Assembly (NCBI RefSeq): GCF_933775445.1
Contig: NC_065878.1
Coordinates: forward strand, 4,486,001-4,550,000
DNA: 64,000 bases
Source of the DNA: Argentina anserina
Taxonomy: Eukaryota; Streptophyta; Magnoliopsida; Rosales; Rosaceae
Direction of reading: 5' to 3'
Below the pieces are notes generated by a model that worked only from the letters and a program-made list of their open reading frames with translations, made no database searches and was not told the DNA's origin. Below, in pieces: positions 1-13,556 of the stretch (its first letter is position 1; every line of letters begins with the position of its first letter). The translations under genes were made by a program, and so were the position numbers.

Positions 1-129
1 GGATACTTTTGGCTGACTTTACTCATGCTAATAACTATAAGATTTGATGCAGGGAGTTAAATGGCTACTTACAGTCTCAATTTTAAGAGGTTTTTCTTAT
101 ATTTTTTTATTGAATTCTTAGCATCCCAT

Positions 130-132
<3 letters not shown>

Positions 133-174
<42 letters not shown>
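133..174. repeat. (TA)n microsatellite
   Basis: About 42 bases of uninterrupted TA dinucleotides. The open frame reading through it as a tyrosine-isoleucine run is an artefact of the repeat. Confidence 0.97.
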
Positions 175-176
<2 letters not shown>

Positions 177-1918
177 GCTATAGGAAATTTCAATATTATG
201 GCTATTTGCTTGGTCATGAGGAAAGTTTGTATCTAATGGATTTACGATGAAAAAAAAATACAAGAAAAAATTATTACGAATCTTTTGTGTCTGGCCCCCC
301 ATGTCTTTAGTTCCTCGCTCCATCCCTAGGGATTTTGTTGAACGAGGTTTTCTGCTTCTTTGGTCTGGAATTGTGTGATTACCTTCCGTTCCAAATTCTT
401 TGTATTGTTCATTTATCAATGAACATTTTCCCGATTAAAAAAACATTCGACCCTTTTTTTTTAGGAAGAACGACAATTATATTGAACTAAAAATGAAAGT
501 ACACAAAGCAATGCAGTGATATCAAATTAATTTAACAAATAACGAAATGCACAAGTGTATTAGTAAAAACAATGATAGATAAGAAGACGCATAAGAACGT
601 CGTAATATGATTGTAACCAGAGGACTTGATGTCGCACGACATCGCTGCATTACATAAGTCAAAGCAATGAAAGTTTTGTGATAATAACCGTAACCAGAAC
701 CATAACTGTCACAAGGCTACTTTATATGATGTAAAAGGAAAACGAGATGCGACCAAGAGTGTTAAGTCTCCTCGAGAGGGAGTCCGTTAGCAGTCGAACT
801 GTCAAGAATAAGAACCACGAATTATTTTGGGCTTTCAAACTAAAAAAGAAATGAACCCAGATCTGCCAAAACTAGCCTCCTGGATCCTATATCCTAATAC
901 AACTATGAATAGGCCTCGAAGCCCAAACTCCAACTAGGCCCATATTGACCCAAACCCACAGTGGAGCACCAAAATCCCCTCTGGGCACCCAACTTGAAGG
1001 TAGTGCCAACTAACGCTCGTGCTTCTCGCCGACAACATCTTATTTCGACGACGTTCACCACACCTGAGCTTGTCGCCGTTGCACTCCATTAAAAGCCTCC
1101 ACCACAATAGGCTGCCCCAAACTCCGAACAATTGGAAGAGCCCACACCCACGGCGGAAAGACAAGAAACCTCCACCTCACCAATGCCACATTGCATAGCA
1201 CAACATGCGGCCCAAGATCCCAAAGCTAGATTTTTGAGATCCCAAATTCACCAAACCTGAACCCAAATTTGTGCGCCACTGATCTGATCCCACTCCACAC
1301 CAGTGAGGCCAAAACATAGCTCCTTGACCAGCAAAATCGTCGACCACCAAGGTGCAACACCATTGCCCAATGTGAGGAAGATGTCGATGCTAGGAGATCT
1401 CAAATCTCACAAGGAGATCAGAGAGAGAGAGCAGATGGTCTGGGGAAGACCAACTGGGGAACCTTCCGATGGAGATCAGAGATCCGGTGCCTCGAGATGT
1501 TGAACCCTTGGTTTGACAGTAGCCTCAAATGTGAGAGAGTTCTCATTGCGTTGAAAAAAAACAGTCGACCTTAAGCAAAAAAAAAAAGCAATTTTACTTT
1601 TAAAGTTTGCTTAGAGGGAAACTTTATTTATATAGAGGTAAACTAACTCTAAATCGAGTCAAGTTAAATGTTCTATTTATGCACGGAGTCAGTCTGTCTT
1701 TGATTTAAATTTAACCTGTTCAAATACACTAGCAAATGTTCCCGCGCTTTGCTGCGGGTTGTAAATCATAGATAAACTTCATTCGATCAATTTTGAGATT
1801 TCAAGACTTTTTAAAATTGCAGGATTGAAATAAAACCAATTAAAACAAATAAGAAGCTTGCTTGAATTCATGAACGATCTTAGATTGGTTTTTAGTTAAT
1901 TCTCTTATGTGAACTTAT

Positions 1919-2019
<101 letters not shown>

Positions 2020-3019
2020 ATGATGCTTGAGGATTCGTGGAGAAAGAAAAACTCAATAGTTGTTAACCCAAACCCCAGCAAACAACCGGCCCTACTCACC
2101 CCATGATGTTACTGTTCATGACCTAGCTAAAACACTTCACCTATACTACTGACGTTACTGTTCATTTTTTTCGTTACTGTATCCAAATGACCACGCGTAA
2201 CCTAACAGCCACACTACAACCCACCCCAGCAAGCCGCTACTGTTCACTATTGTAGCTATATAGTTCCAAAACAAACTCACGTATAATATATAGTAAATTA
2301 GTAGTAGTAGTAGTAGAATGTCGAATATTCCAAATGTTATTATTTTTAACTTAATTGTGTGCAATAAGTTGACAATAGTTCAGTAACTGGGTTTATAGCT
2401 TTTTCTCAACCATTGACTAACGCACTTAATCAAAATAATCAATCTACAAATGTGCATGAACGTGTAATTTGCATTTACCATATATCTTAAAAACTATGAT
2501 AAACTTGAAGGAGAAAAAAATATACCTACTTTTCCATATAACAAACTTTTACCCTGGTGGGCATGTGTAAGTTTTTATGATTGAATCCGCTCCAACTTTT
2601 TTTACCTATATGAGAAGGTAGCCAGAGTCATAGTTGTGCTGACTTTCCATTATAAGAACAATACATGGAACAAGGTATCAAAGTACCAACTAAACTTCTA
2701 AAAAAAATGGTTTTTACCTTGTGCGCTAATTCAATTTCTAATTTGTATCATGTTCAAATTGCAATATGGAACTACTTAATAAAGTTGATGCACTGATTAA
2801 TAACAAATGAAAACTCAGAATGGAAGGTTACGTTATACAAATATTTGAGTAATTAGTTGAAACACATTGTACTTGGAAAATATTTATATGATAAATGCAA
2901 TAACTGAGAGGGCAAATGGTTGTCCAAAAACCAAATCTCAAGGAAACCTTTGTCATCAAATCAATCCTCCAACTTTAAAATTCCATATCAGAATTATGAT
3001 CTGAGATTGCATTCCATTT

Positions 3020-3836
3020 TTGAATGAATGCACATTAAATTCAACCCTTAATAAAAAAAGGAGTTCATGTGTTCCAATCTTTTCATCAAACCCAACTAAT
3101 CTCAGTTTGATGATGGAGAAACCAAATGTAGTGGAAACAACCCCTTCAGAGGACCCAGCGGCCTCTGAAGTACCACTACCCCCCAAAGAAGGTGGTGATG
3201 ACGACCTTAAGAGAAATATGAAGATGAAGGAGAAAGTAATTGTCTTATTAGACGAGTCGCAAAAATCACTAGAGAAGGAGGAGGATGAGGCTGCAATGGG
3301 TGGATATGCTAGCTCTGCCTTCCTGCTTCATATGGTTCCTCCCAATCATGGTGCTCCATGCGGATCCAATATAGAACTCGCGCTTTTCAGCTCTTTATCG
3401 TCTAAGCCAATGCCTTACAACAAGGAGGTGGTAGAGGTGGAGGAGGACTCGGATGAGAACCCGGGGGAGAGTGATAAGAAGACGGAGCCTAGGGTTTTCA
3501 AATGCAACTTCTGCCGGAGGACATTTTTGACCTCCCAAGCCTTGGGAGGGCACCAGAACGCCCACAAGCAGGAGCGCCAGATGGCAAAACGGCGTGGCCA
3601 AGCTTTCGTTATGGGTGGTGGATTAGGGCACTCATACTTTCCTTATTACACCTCATATTCAGGCTTTTCCACATACTCTCTCTATGGATCTTACAACAGG
3701 TCCTCTCTTGGTGTCAGAATGGACTCCCTGATTCATAAGCCCTCTTACACACCATGGTCCTCAACATACGGCCACTTTGGCCTTGGCCTCGGTGGTGGAG
3801 GCGCTCTTGGGTGGTCGAGGCTAGGCTCGAGCCTCA
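3020..3836 (+). pseudogene. C2H2 zinc-finger (EAR-type, single finger) gene, 5' part, interrupted by Athila insertion
   Basis: The open frame starts at 3020. Two adjacent in-frame ATGs at 3110 and 3113 are likelier starts because the residues before them look non-conserved. The protein has an acidic N-terminal half and one C2H2 finger of plant type, with the QALGGH signature ([10 protein letters not shown] then [11 protein letters not shown], around residues 160-182 from 3020). A basic stretch follows, then a Gly/Ser/Tyr-rich region. This single-finger C1-1i family (ZFP1/3/4/7-like) comprises nuclear DNA-binding repressors, normally intronless, with a C-terminal EAR motif. Here the native frame stops at 3836, inside the target duplication CCTCA. 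It then reads 11 codons into the retrotransposon LTR and stops at 3871. The native C-terminus resumes at 15130. The truncated product keeps the finger but loses the last 79 residues including the EAR motif. Family assignment is secure; the exact orthologue is not known. Confidence 0.9.
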
Positions 3837-5404
3837 TGATGAATGCTCGATTACTCGACATCAATATTTAACCCTGTAAGCATCGTTAGTAGTATAAAGC
3901 AAGAGGGTATCGTTCACAAACCGGGGATCCAGCCAGGGCTTAGGATCACAATACTTACACGAATTCATAAATGGTTTAAGGTTTGATATAGATTTTGGAT
4001 TGAGTCATAAAAACAGTAAATAAAACCTAAACTAATATATACATGTGATCAACCAACCAACACAATAACAATCACCAAAACAAATCATACAAAGGGAATC
4101 GAAATAAGTTCTATAACTTCTTATTGAATCATGCCGAGACTATGTAATGAGCAACCAAGGATGGATCATGCATTTAGGGTTCTAAGCAGTAACCTAAACA
4201 CATAAACACTTAACACATTCAATCAAAACCAAGCAGCCATAATTGAAATCTAACATGTTCATCTTAATCATGTAACTTCAAAGCCATGCACATTGAATTC
4301 ATCAAGTATGTCACTTACTTAACCAACAACCATGCAATTCGAAAATCACATAAACAAGAATAAACATGTTCTTAGCATAAGTCTTTAATCCAACAACCTA
4401 AATATCATGCTACAAGCATAGTCATAGCACTTAGAAATCGAAAATTGATCATAGCTAGGTTCGGCAGAAACCAAAAACAGAAATTCATAAAACCAAAACA
4501 ATTTTCGAATCCTCTATATAAATTGAATCAAGTAGCTATTTCATAGACAAAATTGATACAAGATTGCACAACTCAAATCGCAAGCTTCATCCAAGAACAA
4601 GAATAAAACCAAAACCGAAATTAAACAAGAGTGAATCATGGTTACACTTTATAAATCAAGCAATCCACAAGTGTAGCCGAGACTTCTATGGATGAAACCT
4701 CCTTCACAAGCGTGCTTGAAGGCTATTGATAGGTGGGGAATGATGGAATTGGTTTTAGGATTTCTTGGAAGGGTGAAGGATGAATTCGGCAGAGCTATGG
4801 CTTGTGTTTGTGTGTAGGGCTGATGATGTTGCTGAATGGAGAGGCCGGCCTCTATATATAGAGGTGTAGGAAGCCTTCTTGCCGTGCCATAAGGAAATAG
4901 AATCCAATTGGGAAACTGAAATCCTCTTTGTTATGGATTTGATTTATGTACTCCATATCCAACTTGATGTAGGAAACCAAGTCCAATAGGGAGATCTCTT
5001 TAAGGGCTGCACGGCAATCTCTTGGTCCAACTAGGAGTAGCTAGGCCGGCCTCCTCTTCTCCTTGTTCAACTCGAATATGATTTCCTTGTTCAACTAGGA
5101 ATGCAACTCGGCAACTCTCCTTTCTTTCCAAATATGATTTGTCTTTCCTGAAAAGAAATCGTCGATTAAGAAATAGGAAAGAATGAAATTAGGAAAGTAG
5201 AGTCCTAGTCGAGTAAGGAATCCTAGCTCAATCAGGAGTTCTAACACTTAGCACAATTTCATCATCAAATCATCTAAATTCGAAATAGCTCTACCTAGAA
5301 CATACATATGACAAATATGAATCTAAAACAACTAAATAAGAAGTAACAAAGCATAAGAATAGGGCATATAAACATTAAGAACGTCACACTTTGTGCTCCT
5401 ATCA
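3837..5404 (-). repeat. Athila copy 1, 3' LTR
   Basis: 1,568 bp, nearly identical to 13557-15124. It contains a TATA-like core within the 16-bp perfect palindrome at 4849-4864, next to the GGCCGGCC palindrome. On minus this is the likely LTR promoter. The first bases supply the 11 foreign codons and the stop that end the zinc-finger frame. Confidence 0.96.
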
Positions 5405-5416
5405 ACAACCCCACAC
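5405..5416 (-). other. polypurine tract, Athila copy 1
   Basis: On minus the bases directly before the 3' LTR are GTGTGGGGTTGT, a G-rich tract in the position where plus-strand DNA synthesis is primed. The same tract precedes the 3' LTR of copy 2. Confidence 0.75.
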
Positions 5417-7228
5417 TTAGACTTTGCTAGTCCCTTAGCAAACACTAAAAAGAGAAATCAAAACATAAAACGAAAATCAAAACACTAAAACTAACGACAC
5501 AACATTCTAATGCCTTCAACATTTTGTCTCAGAGATCCTCAAACTCATAGCATCAAGAATAACACTTAATCGAAATAGATAAGATGAATTCAATGGTTAA
5601 TAAACATGAAATTTCGTTCAACAAGTAAGACATGGCAGAAACAAAGGTGAAATTAAGCTCGACATGTTCAAAACAAGTTCAAATTCAACTCACAAGGGAT
5701 ATGCACTCTAAATCTTTTCTCTCAAGAACATGGCATATGCTTAAAAGCTTTTCACACACAAGAGTTATGAACATAGTGAAATCGAAAAACCTCATGAAAG
5801 ATAGCAATCATATGCACAAATGAACATAAACCATAAGCTTACTCATGAAACAAACTCCACAGATCAAGAGCTACTCATTTTAAGAATCATGCGGATCTTT
5901 AGAAAAGGGTAGGCTTAGGCTCGGCATTGATATCAATTTTTCAGGGTAAAGGCATCACAAAGGTCATCCTCAAGACTTAGCAGAGCAAAGCATCCACCTT
6001 ATGTCGCCATACTCTATAAAACTAGGGTCAAATATCATCATGTTGGACCCCTTCTTCACTTTAAACATCGTGAAAACGAACAAAGGCTAAAGTATAACAT
6101 TATTGAGCCTTCAACAAATACATCACAACTCCAAATTCACCAAAAACAGTATGTATGCCGAGATCTTTCCATTCTTCTTTTTCTTTTCTTTTCTTGCCGT
6201 GTATATGAATGTTTTCTTTCTTCTTCTTTTCACACGGCATCAATACATTTTTCTTTCTTTTCATTCTCTTTTCACGGCATAACATACATACAATAGCATA
6301 ATCCCACACTTGAATCAAATCAAATCATCACTCCATATTAACATCCAGAATCGGCTCTGCCAAGCCTCAAAGACAAGGTAGAGATATAACTATACTAAGC
6401 AAGGATATAACATGTTGGTAATGAAAGAAAAGACTTAACGTAGGCTCAAGGGGGTAAACACTAAGGTGTCCCAAGCAGGGCTCAAATAGGGAATACGGCT
6501 TTTTGGTTTAAGTGGTGGAAATCCTAAAAAGATCCAACAATCCTTTTCAAAATCAGAGTATATTATGACATAAAGCTTCGAAAGTTTCACAAAGTAAGTT
6601 CTAGCATTCTCTAGTTCATTGCAATTCTATGGCATATGAATTGATCAAAATAGATGTAATGAGGTTATATAGCCAAGAAACGATAGAATAAACTCTCCAA
6701 AGAAAGCACAAGTCTATATGGCTCGAATCTCACATAGGTTACATGAATTTAAACAAGTAAAGAACATGCTCATTCTGTACCTAAGTTTCAAAACCCTCAT
6801 ATACTACATGTTCGTACAAAATCTACACATCGATTAACCATCAAATAACAATGAAGTTCATTCCAATATCATGATCATCTATCAACCATAAATTCAAAGA
6901 TCAACTCATCCTAGACAGTTAAAGGCATACCTAGGACTCAAAACAAAAACAAAACAACTAAACAACTTAAAAATCAAAAAACAGAACCAAAATGACACTA
7001 AAATTCGAAAATCAAAACACAAAATCGAAACACATAAGCATCTAACAATAGAATTCAACGAATGATGTATACCCCACCCCACACTTAAAACTTACATTGC
7101 CCTCAATGTACAATATGATAAACAACGGAAATTAGAAAGAGTTAAGGGATAAGAAAATGCAAACACTCGTTGATGGCTCCTTCATTGGCTTAAGTTTAGA
7201 GTCTATAGCCTAGACTTCTTCATTTGCA
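5417..7228 (-). other. Athila copy 1, non-coding 3' internal region
   Basis: 1.8 kb between the pol stop and the polypurine tract. It has no open frame beyond chance length. Many Athila elements carry an env-like gene here, but I see none in this copy. A pyrimidine-rich stretch lies around 6170-6280 on plus. The corresponding part of copy 2 (42654-44249) is also non-coding. Confidence 0.7.
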
Positions 7229-10200
7229 TCACTTGCTTGCCGTAGGATCAAGGAGAGACGTCTCCTCCACATTGTGTTCCACGAAATTGTCATAGTACGG
7301 CTTCAAGCGATGTCCATTGACCGTGAATTCCTTTCCATGCACCATACTTTTGATCTGAATAGCACCAGAAGGAAAAACATTAGTAACAACAAACGGTCCA
7401 AGCCACCTAGAACGGAGCTTGCCCGGAAACAATCTAAGTCGAGAATTAAACAAAAAAACTTTCTGCCCAACGACAAAGTGTTTCTTCCTAATCATGCGGT
7501 CATGGAATGTCTTAGTCTTCTCCTTGTAAACCATTGCCGAATCATATGCCTCATTTATAATCTCTTCAAGCTCATGCAATTGCAACTTCCTATGTAATCC
7601 GGCCTCATCAATGTCCATGTTAAAATTCTTCACAGCCCACCATGCACAATGTTCAAGCTCCACGGGAAGATGGCACGCCTTGCCATAGACTAATCGAAAT
7701 GGTGACATGCCTAGGGGAGTCTTGTATGCCGTCCTATAGGCCCAAAGAGCATCATCCAATCGTTGAGACCAATCCTTGCGTGATGGTCCAACAGACTTCT
7801 CTAAAATTCTCTTGATCTCACGATTAGATAGCTTTACTTGTCCACTTGTTTGAGGGTGATAAGGCGTAGCAACCTTATGCTTAATTCCATACTTCTTCAA
7901 CAATGCCTCAATGGTCCGGTTGCAAAAGTGAGATCCTCCATCACTAATGATAACTCTCGGCATACCAAACCTAGAGAAAATGTTAGAACGAAGGAAATCT
8001 GCAACAACTCGAGAATCATTAGTCCGGGTGGCCTTTGCTTCCACCCATTTCGAAACATAGTCAACACAAACGAGTATGTATAAGTAACCATTTGAGCTAG
8101 GAAAAGGTCCCATGAAATCAATACCCCAACAATCAAAAATTTCGACATATATAATCGGTGTCATAGGCATTTGATCTCTAGATCCTAAGTTTCCCATACG
8201 TTGGCACCTATCACAAGTCATGCAAAAATGATATGCATCTTTAAAAATCGTAGGCCAAAAGAAACCACATTCTAACACCTTAAGAGCAGTCCTACGTGAA
8301 CTAAAATGTCCTCCACAAGATTCAGAATGGCAAAAAGTAAGTATAGAATGATGTTCATGTTCAGGGACACACCTCCTAATGATTTGATCAACACAATGTT
8401 TCCACAAGTATGGTTCATCCCAAACATAATACTTAGCTAATGCCTTGAGTCTATTCTTTTGAGCATGCGATAATGTATCAGGAAATTGCTTAGAAACAAG
8501 ATAATTGACAATATCGGCATACCATGGCTCACTTACCTCAACTCGAAAGAGTTGCTCATCCGGAAAACTCTCTTGGATGGCCAAGGGCTCGGCATCTCTT
8601 ACCAAACGACTCAAGTGATCTGCCACAACATTGTCACTTCCCTTCTTGTCCTTGATTTCGAGATCAAACTCTTGGAGTAGAAGAATCCATCGAATCAATC
8701 TTGGTTTGGCATCCTTCTTTGTCATTAAATACTTCAAAGCTGCATGGTCAGTGTACACAATAACTTTAGATTGAAGTAAGTAAGAACGAAACTTATCTAG
8801 AGCGAAGATCACGACAAGAAGTTCTTTTTCAGTTGTGGTGTAGTTTTGTTGAGCATCATTGAGTGTTCGTGAGGCATAGTAGATGGCGTAGGGCTGCTTG
8901 TCCTTCCTTTGCCCTAGCACGGCTCCAACTGCATAGTCGGAGGCATCACACATCAACTCGAATGGCAAGGACCAATCCGGCGGTGCCATGATCGGTGCTG
9001 AAGTTAGGAGCTTCTTCAAAGTCTCGAATGCATGCTTGCAATCATCATCAAAGTGAAATGGGACGTCTTTTTGAAGCAATGAACTCATTGGTCTCGCAAT
9101 CTTGGAAAAGTCCTTGATAAACCTACGATAGAAACCTGCATGTCCAAGAAACGATCGAACATCCCTCACACTTGTGGGGAGGGGTAAGTGACGCACAAGA
9201 TCTATTTTAGACTTATCAACCTCAATTCCTCTAGATGAAACAATATGACCTAAGACAATGCCTTGCGTGACCATAAAGTGACATTTTTCCCAATTCAAAA
9301 CCAAGTTAGTTTCTTCACAACGTTTGAGCACAAGTTCAACATTTTCTAAACAAGTTTCGAAATCTTCACCATAGACAGAAAAATCATCCATGAAAACTTC
9401 AATTTTAGAACCAATATACTCAGAGAAAATGTGATACATACAACGTTGAAACGTACCTGGGGCGTTGCATAAACCAAAAGGCATGCGACGATAGGCAAAC
9501 GTACCAAAAGGGCATGTGAATGTAGTCTTCTCTTGATCTTCTTCCGCAACACTTATTTGGTTGTATCCACTATATCCATCAAGGAAACAATAGAAAGAGT
9601 GACCAGCTAACCTTTCAAGCATTTGATCAATGAATGGCAATGGCATGTGATCCTTCCTTGTTGTCGCATTGAGCTTCCTATAGTCAATACACACTCTATG
9701 TCCGGTCACTGTCCTTTGAGGCACCAACTCGTTGTCCTTGTTCTTCACCACAGTGATGCCTGACTTCTTTGGCACAACTTGAATGGGAGAGATCCACCTA
9801 CTATCCGAGATGGGGTAGATCACGCCACAATCGTGCAACTTGGTGATTTCATCCTTTACAACTTGCATCATTGGTGGGTGAAGGCGTCTCTGACCTTCCT
9901 TGGTTGGTTTGGCACCATCTTCTAGCAATATTCGATGCACACACATGGTCGGGCTGATCCCCTTGATGTCGGCTAAGGTCCATCCTATTGCCGTCTTGTG
10001 TCTCTTCAACACCTCAATCAATCTCTCTTCTTGCTCCTCATTTAGTGAAGATGAAATGATCACCGGCAATGTATCCTCTTCTCCTAAAAACGCATACTTC
10101 AAGTGGTCCGGAAGAACCTTAAGATCAAGCTTTGGAGCTTGCACCACAGAAGGAAGATTCTTGTTAGTAGTTAAGAGAATTGGACTAGGAGAGACAAAGC

Positions 10201-12790
10201 TTACCTCACGTGCAACCTCAAGGGAGGTCACGGTTTCATGAATGAAGGATGGCACGGCCTCCTTAGCTTCTAGCACCGAAATGTTAGAACCATCACTTGT
10301 AAATCCGGCCCCTTGGGCAATGGTGAGTGCCAACTCGTCATTAGCTAAGGTATCTAGATAGTTATCTGCAAGGGAATCAAGTATGTCAACTGAAAAACAA
10401 TCACTTAACTCCGAAAGAGGATACCTCATAGCTTCAAAGATGTTGAAGCTAATCACTTCACCATCGAACTCAAAGGTGAGTGATCCACTAAACACATCTA
10501 TGTTTGTTCTTGCAGTCCTCATGAAGGGGCGGCCCAACAAGATAGGAACCTCCTTGTCATCTGCCTCCGTTGGCTCCATGTCTATGACATAGAAGTCGGC
10601 AGGAAAGATCAAGCTCGATACCTGCACAAGAACATCTTCAACATAGCCCAAAGGGACTGTGTTGGAACAATCAGCCAATCGAATCACAACATTATCACGT
10701 TTCAAATCACCTAGACCTAGGTTCTCATAGATATAGTGCGGCATTACATTGATAGATGCACCTAAGTCTAGCATTATCTTTTCAAATGTCATGTTTCCGA
10801 TTGTACAAGGGATAGAAAAACTCCCTGGATCCTTAAGCTTTGGTGGTAGCTTCCTTTGGAGCACGGCAGAAACCGTCTCACTCATTGTAACAACCTCCTT
10901 CTCTCGAGTCATCCTCTTGTTGGTGCACAATTCTTTCAAAAACTTAACATACTTAGGATTTTGTTGTATGCATTCAATAAGAGGCATGTTCACTTCCACC
11001 TTCTTGAAAATGTCGAGCATGGCTTGATCAGAGTTATCCTTCTTTTGCTTTGCAAATCTACTAGGGAAGGGAACACGAGGAAGATCATTAGTTGAAACCA
11101 AACCACTAGAGTTAGGATCCTTACCTTTGTCATGCAAAGCACGATCTTCCTTTGGTAGAGGCACGGCATCATTAGCCTTAGAGGAGGCAGGGTCCTTCTC
11201 TAAGTCTTTGACATTGTAATTCTCGGCCTCCTTACCTTTAGAAGGCACGACCTTCTTGTGTTGCTGCATTGGAGCATCCAAGGTCCTCCCACTTCGTGTC
11301 ACCATGGCCTTTACGTTCGGATTAGGCTCAGTTTGGCTTGGCAACTTCCCTCCTTCATGGATCTTGCCTATGAAATCGATCACTTGTCCCATCTGCTTCT
11401 TAAGCTCGGTTATATCCTTAGAATGAGCTTGTTGACCTGTAACTAAAGCTTGAGTAGCAGAGTTTAGATTTTGTTGCCCTTGAGCAAGAGACTTCAAAAG
11501 TTCATCATAATTAGGTGAAGATGCATTATTCGAACCATGAACATTAGAGTTAAAGGGAGCAGAACCTTGAGGTACCTGAGGCCTCACAAACAAACCTGAA
11601 GGACGAGGTCCTTGACCTTGAGCATTGGATGGTTGAGCATTGTTGCTCCAACGAAAATTTGGATGATCTCTAAGTCCAGGGTTGTATGTGTTCGAGTATG
11701 GATCGTACCTAGGCCTTTGTTGCCCCATAAAGTTCAACTCTTCTTCAGTCATTGCACCATTTGGACAATTGTCAGTCGTGTGATCCTTGAAAGAACAAAT
11801 GCCGCATGCTTGAGGGTTGATGCTCGAACCATTGAATGCCTTGACTAGCACGTCAAGCTTCCTTTCTAAAGTTGCCATCTGATTCCTTGCATCAACATCA
11901 TACACCCCACGGCTCTTGCTTCCTCTCTTCTCCTTGGAACTAAATTGGCGATTGTTGTCAGCCAAGTCATCGATCAAGGTGTAAGCTTCTTGACCGGTCT
12001 TGTTCATGAAGGTGCAGCCACATGCCGAGTCCACCATGCTCTTATTGGTGGTGTCGAGTCTTTCATAGAAGAATTGCACCAAGTCATCCAACAAAATACC
12101 ATGGTGAGGGCACTTCCTTTGTAGTTCCTGAAATTCCTCCCAAGCCTCATAGAGTGAATCACCATCTTTTTGAGTGAAGTTCTGAATCTCCCTCCTAAGT
12201 CTTTTCGTGAGTTGAGCAGGGAAGAATTGCTTCAAGAACCTCCTAGTCATTTCGTCCCATGTAGTGATGATTCCTGCAGGCAAAGAATATAACCAACATT
12301 TAGCATCATCCTTAAGGGTAAATGGGAACAAAAGCAACCTCAAGCCTTCTTGAGAAAGGTGATGAATCGATTGGAGCTTGCAAATGTCCAAGAACTCCCT
12401 AAGGTGAACATTAGGGTCTTCCATTGATGAACCAGAGTACTTAGGCAGCTGCCCAAGCAATTGAACAGGAATGGAGAAGTTAGCTTCATCAGGTGGAGTG
12501 AAAGTAATGCATGAAGGTGATTCCGGGGTGGTGGGAATGAATGCATTCTTAAGTGCCATTGGAGCACCAACAGGAATTATGTCACGGCCCGCAATTGTGT
12601 CTAAGTCTGAATTTAAGACGAAGGGAAAGGACAGATCTTCCTCTTCTTCTGATCTAATTGAAGAGTTTAAGATTGAATTGCTTGGAGATGTTTCGAAATT
12701 CAAAGGTCTACTTATGAAAGAGTTGTTTAAGTCTCTAAGTGCTTGAATTCGATCCTTGAGCTCTTGTGTCTTCTTAGAAAATTCGGACAT
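7229..12790 (-). CDS. Athila gag-pol polyprotein (1,853 aa), copy 1, changed integrase catalytic residue
   Basis: One uninterrupted frame. In order: retrotransposon Gag (about residues 100-245, Pro-His-His-Gly near 230); CCHC zinc knuckle near 330 ([14 protein letters not shown]); aspartic protease with Asp-Leu-Gly-Ala near 675; reverse transcriptase with Phe-Met-Asp-Asp near 1133; RNase H ([13 protein letters not shown]); integrase with an HHCC zinc domain near 1480-1535 and a DDE core. The first two acidic residues are present (GIDF, ISDGG). The third position of the DD(35)E triad, residue 1653, is lysine (codon at plus 7832-7834). Copy 2 has glutamate there. Integrase cannot be expected to work without this residue, so the long frame probably does not mean the element is autonomous. 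The start is the Met of MSEFSKK, conserved in both copies. Confidence 0.95.
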   Translation of the reverse strand: MSEFSKKTQELKDRIQALRDLNNSFISRPLNFETSPSNSILNSSIRSEEEEDLSFPFVLNSDLDTIAGRDIIPVGAPMALKNAFIPTTPESPSCITFTPPDEANFSIPVQLLGQLPKYSGSSMEDPNVHLREFLDICKLQSIHHLSQEGLRLLLFPFTLKDDAKCWLYSLPAGIITTWDEMTRRFLKQFFPAQLTKRLRREIQNFTQKDGDSLYEAWEEFQELQRKCPHHGILLDDLVQFFYERLDTTNKSMVDSACGCTFMNKTGQEAYTLIDDLADNNRQFSSKEKRGSKSRGVYDVDARNQMATLERKLDVLVKAFNGSSINPQACGICSFKDHTTDNCPNGAMTEEELNFMGQQRPRYDPYSNTYNPGLRDHPNFRWSNNAQPSNAQGQGPRPSGLFVRPQVPQGSAPFNSNVHGSNNASSPNYDELLKSLAQGQQNLNSATQALVTGQQAHSKDITELKKQMGQVIDFIGKIHEGGKLPSQTEPNPNVKAMVTRSGRTLDAPMQQHKKVVPSKGKEAENYNVKDLEKDPASSKANDAVPLPKEDRALHDKGKDPNSSGLVSTNDLPRVPFPSRFAKQKKDNSDQAMLDIFKKVEVNMPLIECIQQNPKYVKFLKELCTNKRMTREKEVVTMSETVSAVLQRKLPPKLKDPGSFSIPCTIGNMTFEKIMLDLGASINVMPHYIYENLGLGDLKRDNVVIRLADCSNTVPLGYVEDVLVQVSSLIFPADFYVIDMEPTEADDKEVPILLGRPFMRTARTNIDVFSGSLTFEFDGEVISFNIFEAMRYPLSELSDCFSVDILDSLADNYLDTLANDELALTIAQGAGFTSDGSNISVLEAKEAVPSFIHETVTSLEVAREVSFVSPSPILLTTNKNLPSVVQAPKLDLKVLPDHLKYAFLGEEDTLPVIISSSLNEEQEERLIEVLKRHKTAIGWTLADIKGISPTMCVHRILLEDGAKPTKEGQRRLHPPMMQVVKDEITKLHDCGVIYPISDSRWISPIQVVPKKSGITVVKNKDNELVPQRTVTGHRVCIDYRKLNATTRKDHMPLPFIDQMLERLAGHSFYCFLDGYSGYNQISVAEEDQEKTTFTCPFGTFAYRRMPFGLCNAPGTFQRCMYHIFSEYIGSKIEVFMDDFSVYGEDFETCLENVELVLKRCEETNLVLNWEKCHFMVTQGIVLGHIVSSRGIEVDKSKIDLVRHLPLPTSVRDVRSFLGHAGFYRRFIKDFSKIARPMSSLLQKDVPFHFDDDCKHAFETLKKLLTSAPIMAPPDWSLPFELMCDASDYAVGAVLGQRKDKQPYAIYYASRTLNDAQQNYTTTEKELLVVIFALDKFRSYLLQSKVIVYTDHAALKYLMTKKDAKPRLIRWILLLQEFDLEIKDKKGSDNVVADHLSRLVRDAEPLAIQESFPDEQLFRVEVSEPWYADIVNYLVSKQFPDTLSHAQKNRLKALAKYYVWDEPYLWKHCVDQIIRRCVPEHEHHSILTFCHSESCGGHFSSRRTALKVLECGFFWPTIFKDAYHFCMTCDRCQRMGNLGSRDQMPMTPIIYVEIFDCWGIDFMGPFPSSNGYLYILVCVDYVSKWVEAKATRTNDSRVVADFLRSNIFSRFGMPRVIISDGGSHFCNRTIEALLKKYGIKHKVATPYHPQTSGQVKLSNREIKRILEKSVGPSRKDWSQRLDDALWAYRTAYKTPLGMSPFRLVYGKACHLPVELEHCAWWAVKNFNMDIDEAGLHRKLQLHELEEIINEAYDSAMVYKEKTKTFHDRMIRKKHFVVGQKVFLFNSRLRLFPGKLRSRWLGPFVVTNVFPSGAIQIKSMVHGKEFTVNGHRLKPYYDNFVEHNVEETSLLDPTASK

Positions 12791-13534
12791 GCATAGTACT
12801 TGTTGTATGAAAGGTAACGAGTTAGCATTGAAGAATACATGATGGATACATAAAATTCGTGTCTTCCCTTAGTCATACACGCACACTTATGGGGGAAGGG
12901 CACGGCAACTATGTCAAGTTTACAAGAGTTAGTTCTTTACGTTTTCACAAGTTCATACAATTCACAAGTTCTTTTTGCCATTTCAATGATTGAATGATCG
13001 ATTGATTCTAAGTTGTAAATCAAGGTGGACGTGCGGCCTAAGTATGGATGCCTAGACACAAGATCAAGTCTTTGTTTCAGAAGGCCTTTAGCTCAATCAG
13101 AGATAGTGAACATGGTAGGACTCATTTGTTGAACTACGGAGAGCGAACTCCCTATCGACTCCATCACCGAGATGTATGTCAGTCAGTAGTTCTCTGAGAT
13201 CCAATTTTGGTCCCATGCACCAGAGTAATAAAAGAGCGTGCCCCTTACTCAGCTGGACTTAACCTCATGTGTTAGACAAATCTCCAAGTGTTAATAAAAG
13301 CCGCCCTCGACCTCATGCAAACTCGAGAGCTAGCATGAAGGGTTAAGGCTAATATTAACAAAAGGGACTTTACCTATTCCGTTCGATTTACAACCTACAA
13401 CAATCATTCACTCAAGCACCAAAACAACAACCTAAGTTACATTACTATTTGTTACACGAAATAAGAATAAGAATATACAAATGTACAATATTCACAATGA
13501 ATTCGTAGTAAAAGTTAGGGATCCATCTCTAATG
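12791..13534 (-). other. Athila copy 1, untranslated leader
   Basis: 0.74 kb between primer-binding site and gag start, without an open frame. The matching leader of copy 2 is at 36814-37566. Packaging signals are expected in this part of such elements but I cannot point to one. Confidence 0.7.
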
Positions 13535-13554
13535 GATCCCCGGCAACGGCGCCA
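13535..13554 (-). other. primer-binding site, tRNA-Asp
   Basis: On minus, 2 bases after the 5' LTR, the sequence begins TGGCGCCGTTGCCGGGG. All 20 bases are complementary to the 3' end of plant tRNA-Asp(GTC) including the CCA tail, as I recall that tRNA. tRNA-Asp priming is typical of Athila elements. Confidence 0.88.
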
Positions 13555-13556
13555 TT

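Noticed and set aside
132..419. Open frame on minus through the TA repeat
   Set aside because: Its C-terminal part is the microsatellite itself; no homology in the rest.
5417..7228. Search for an Athila env-like gene downstream of pol
   Set aside because: No frame with a membrane segment or useful length in either copy.
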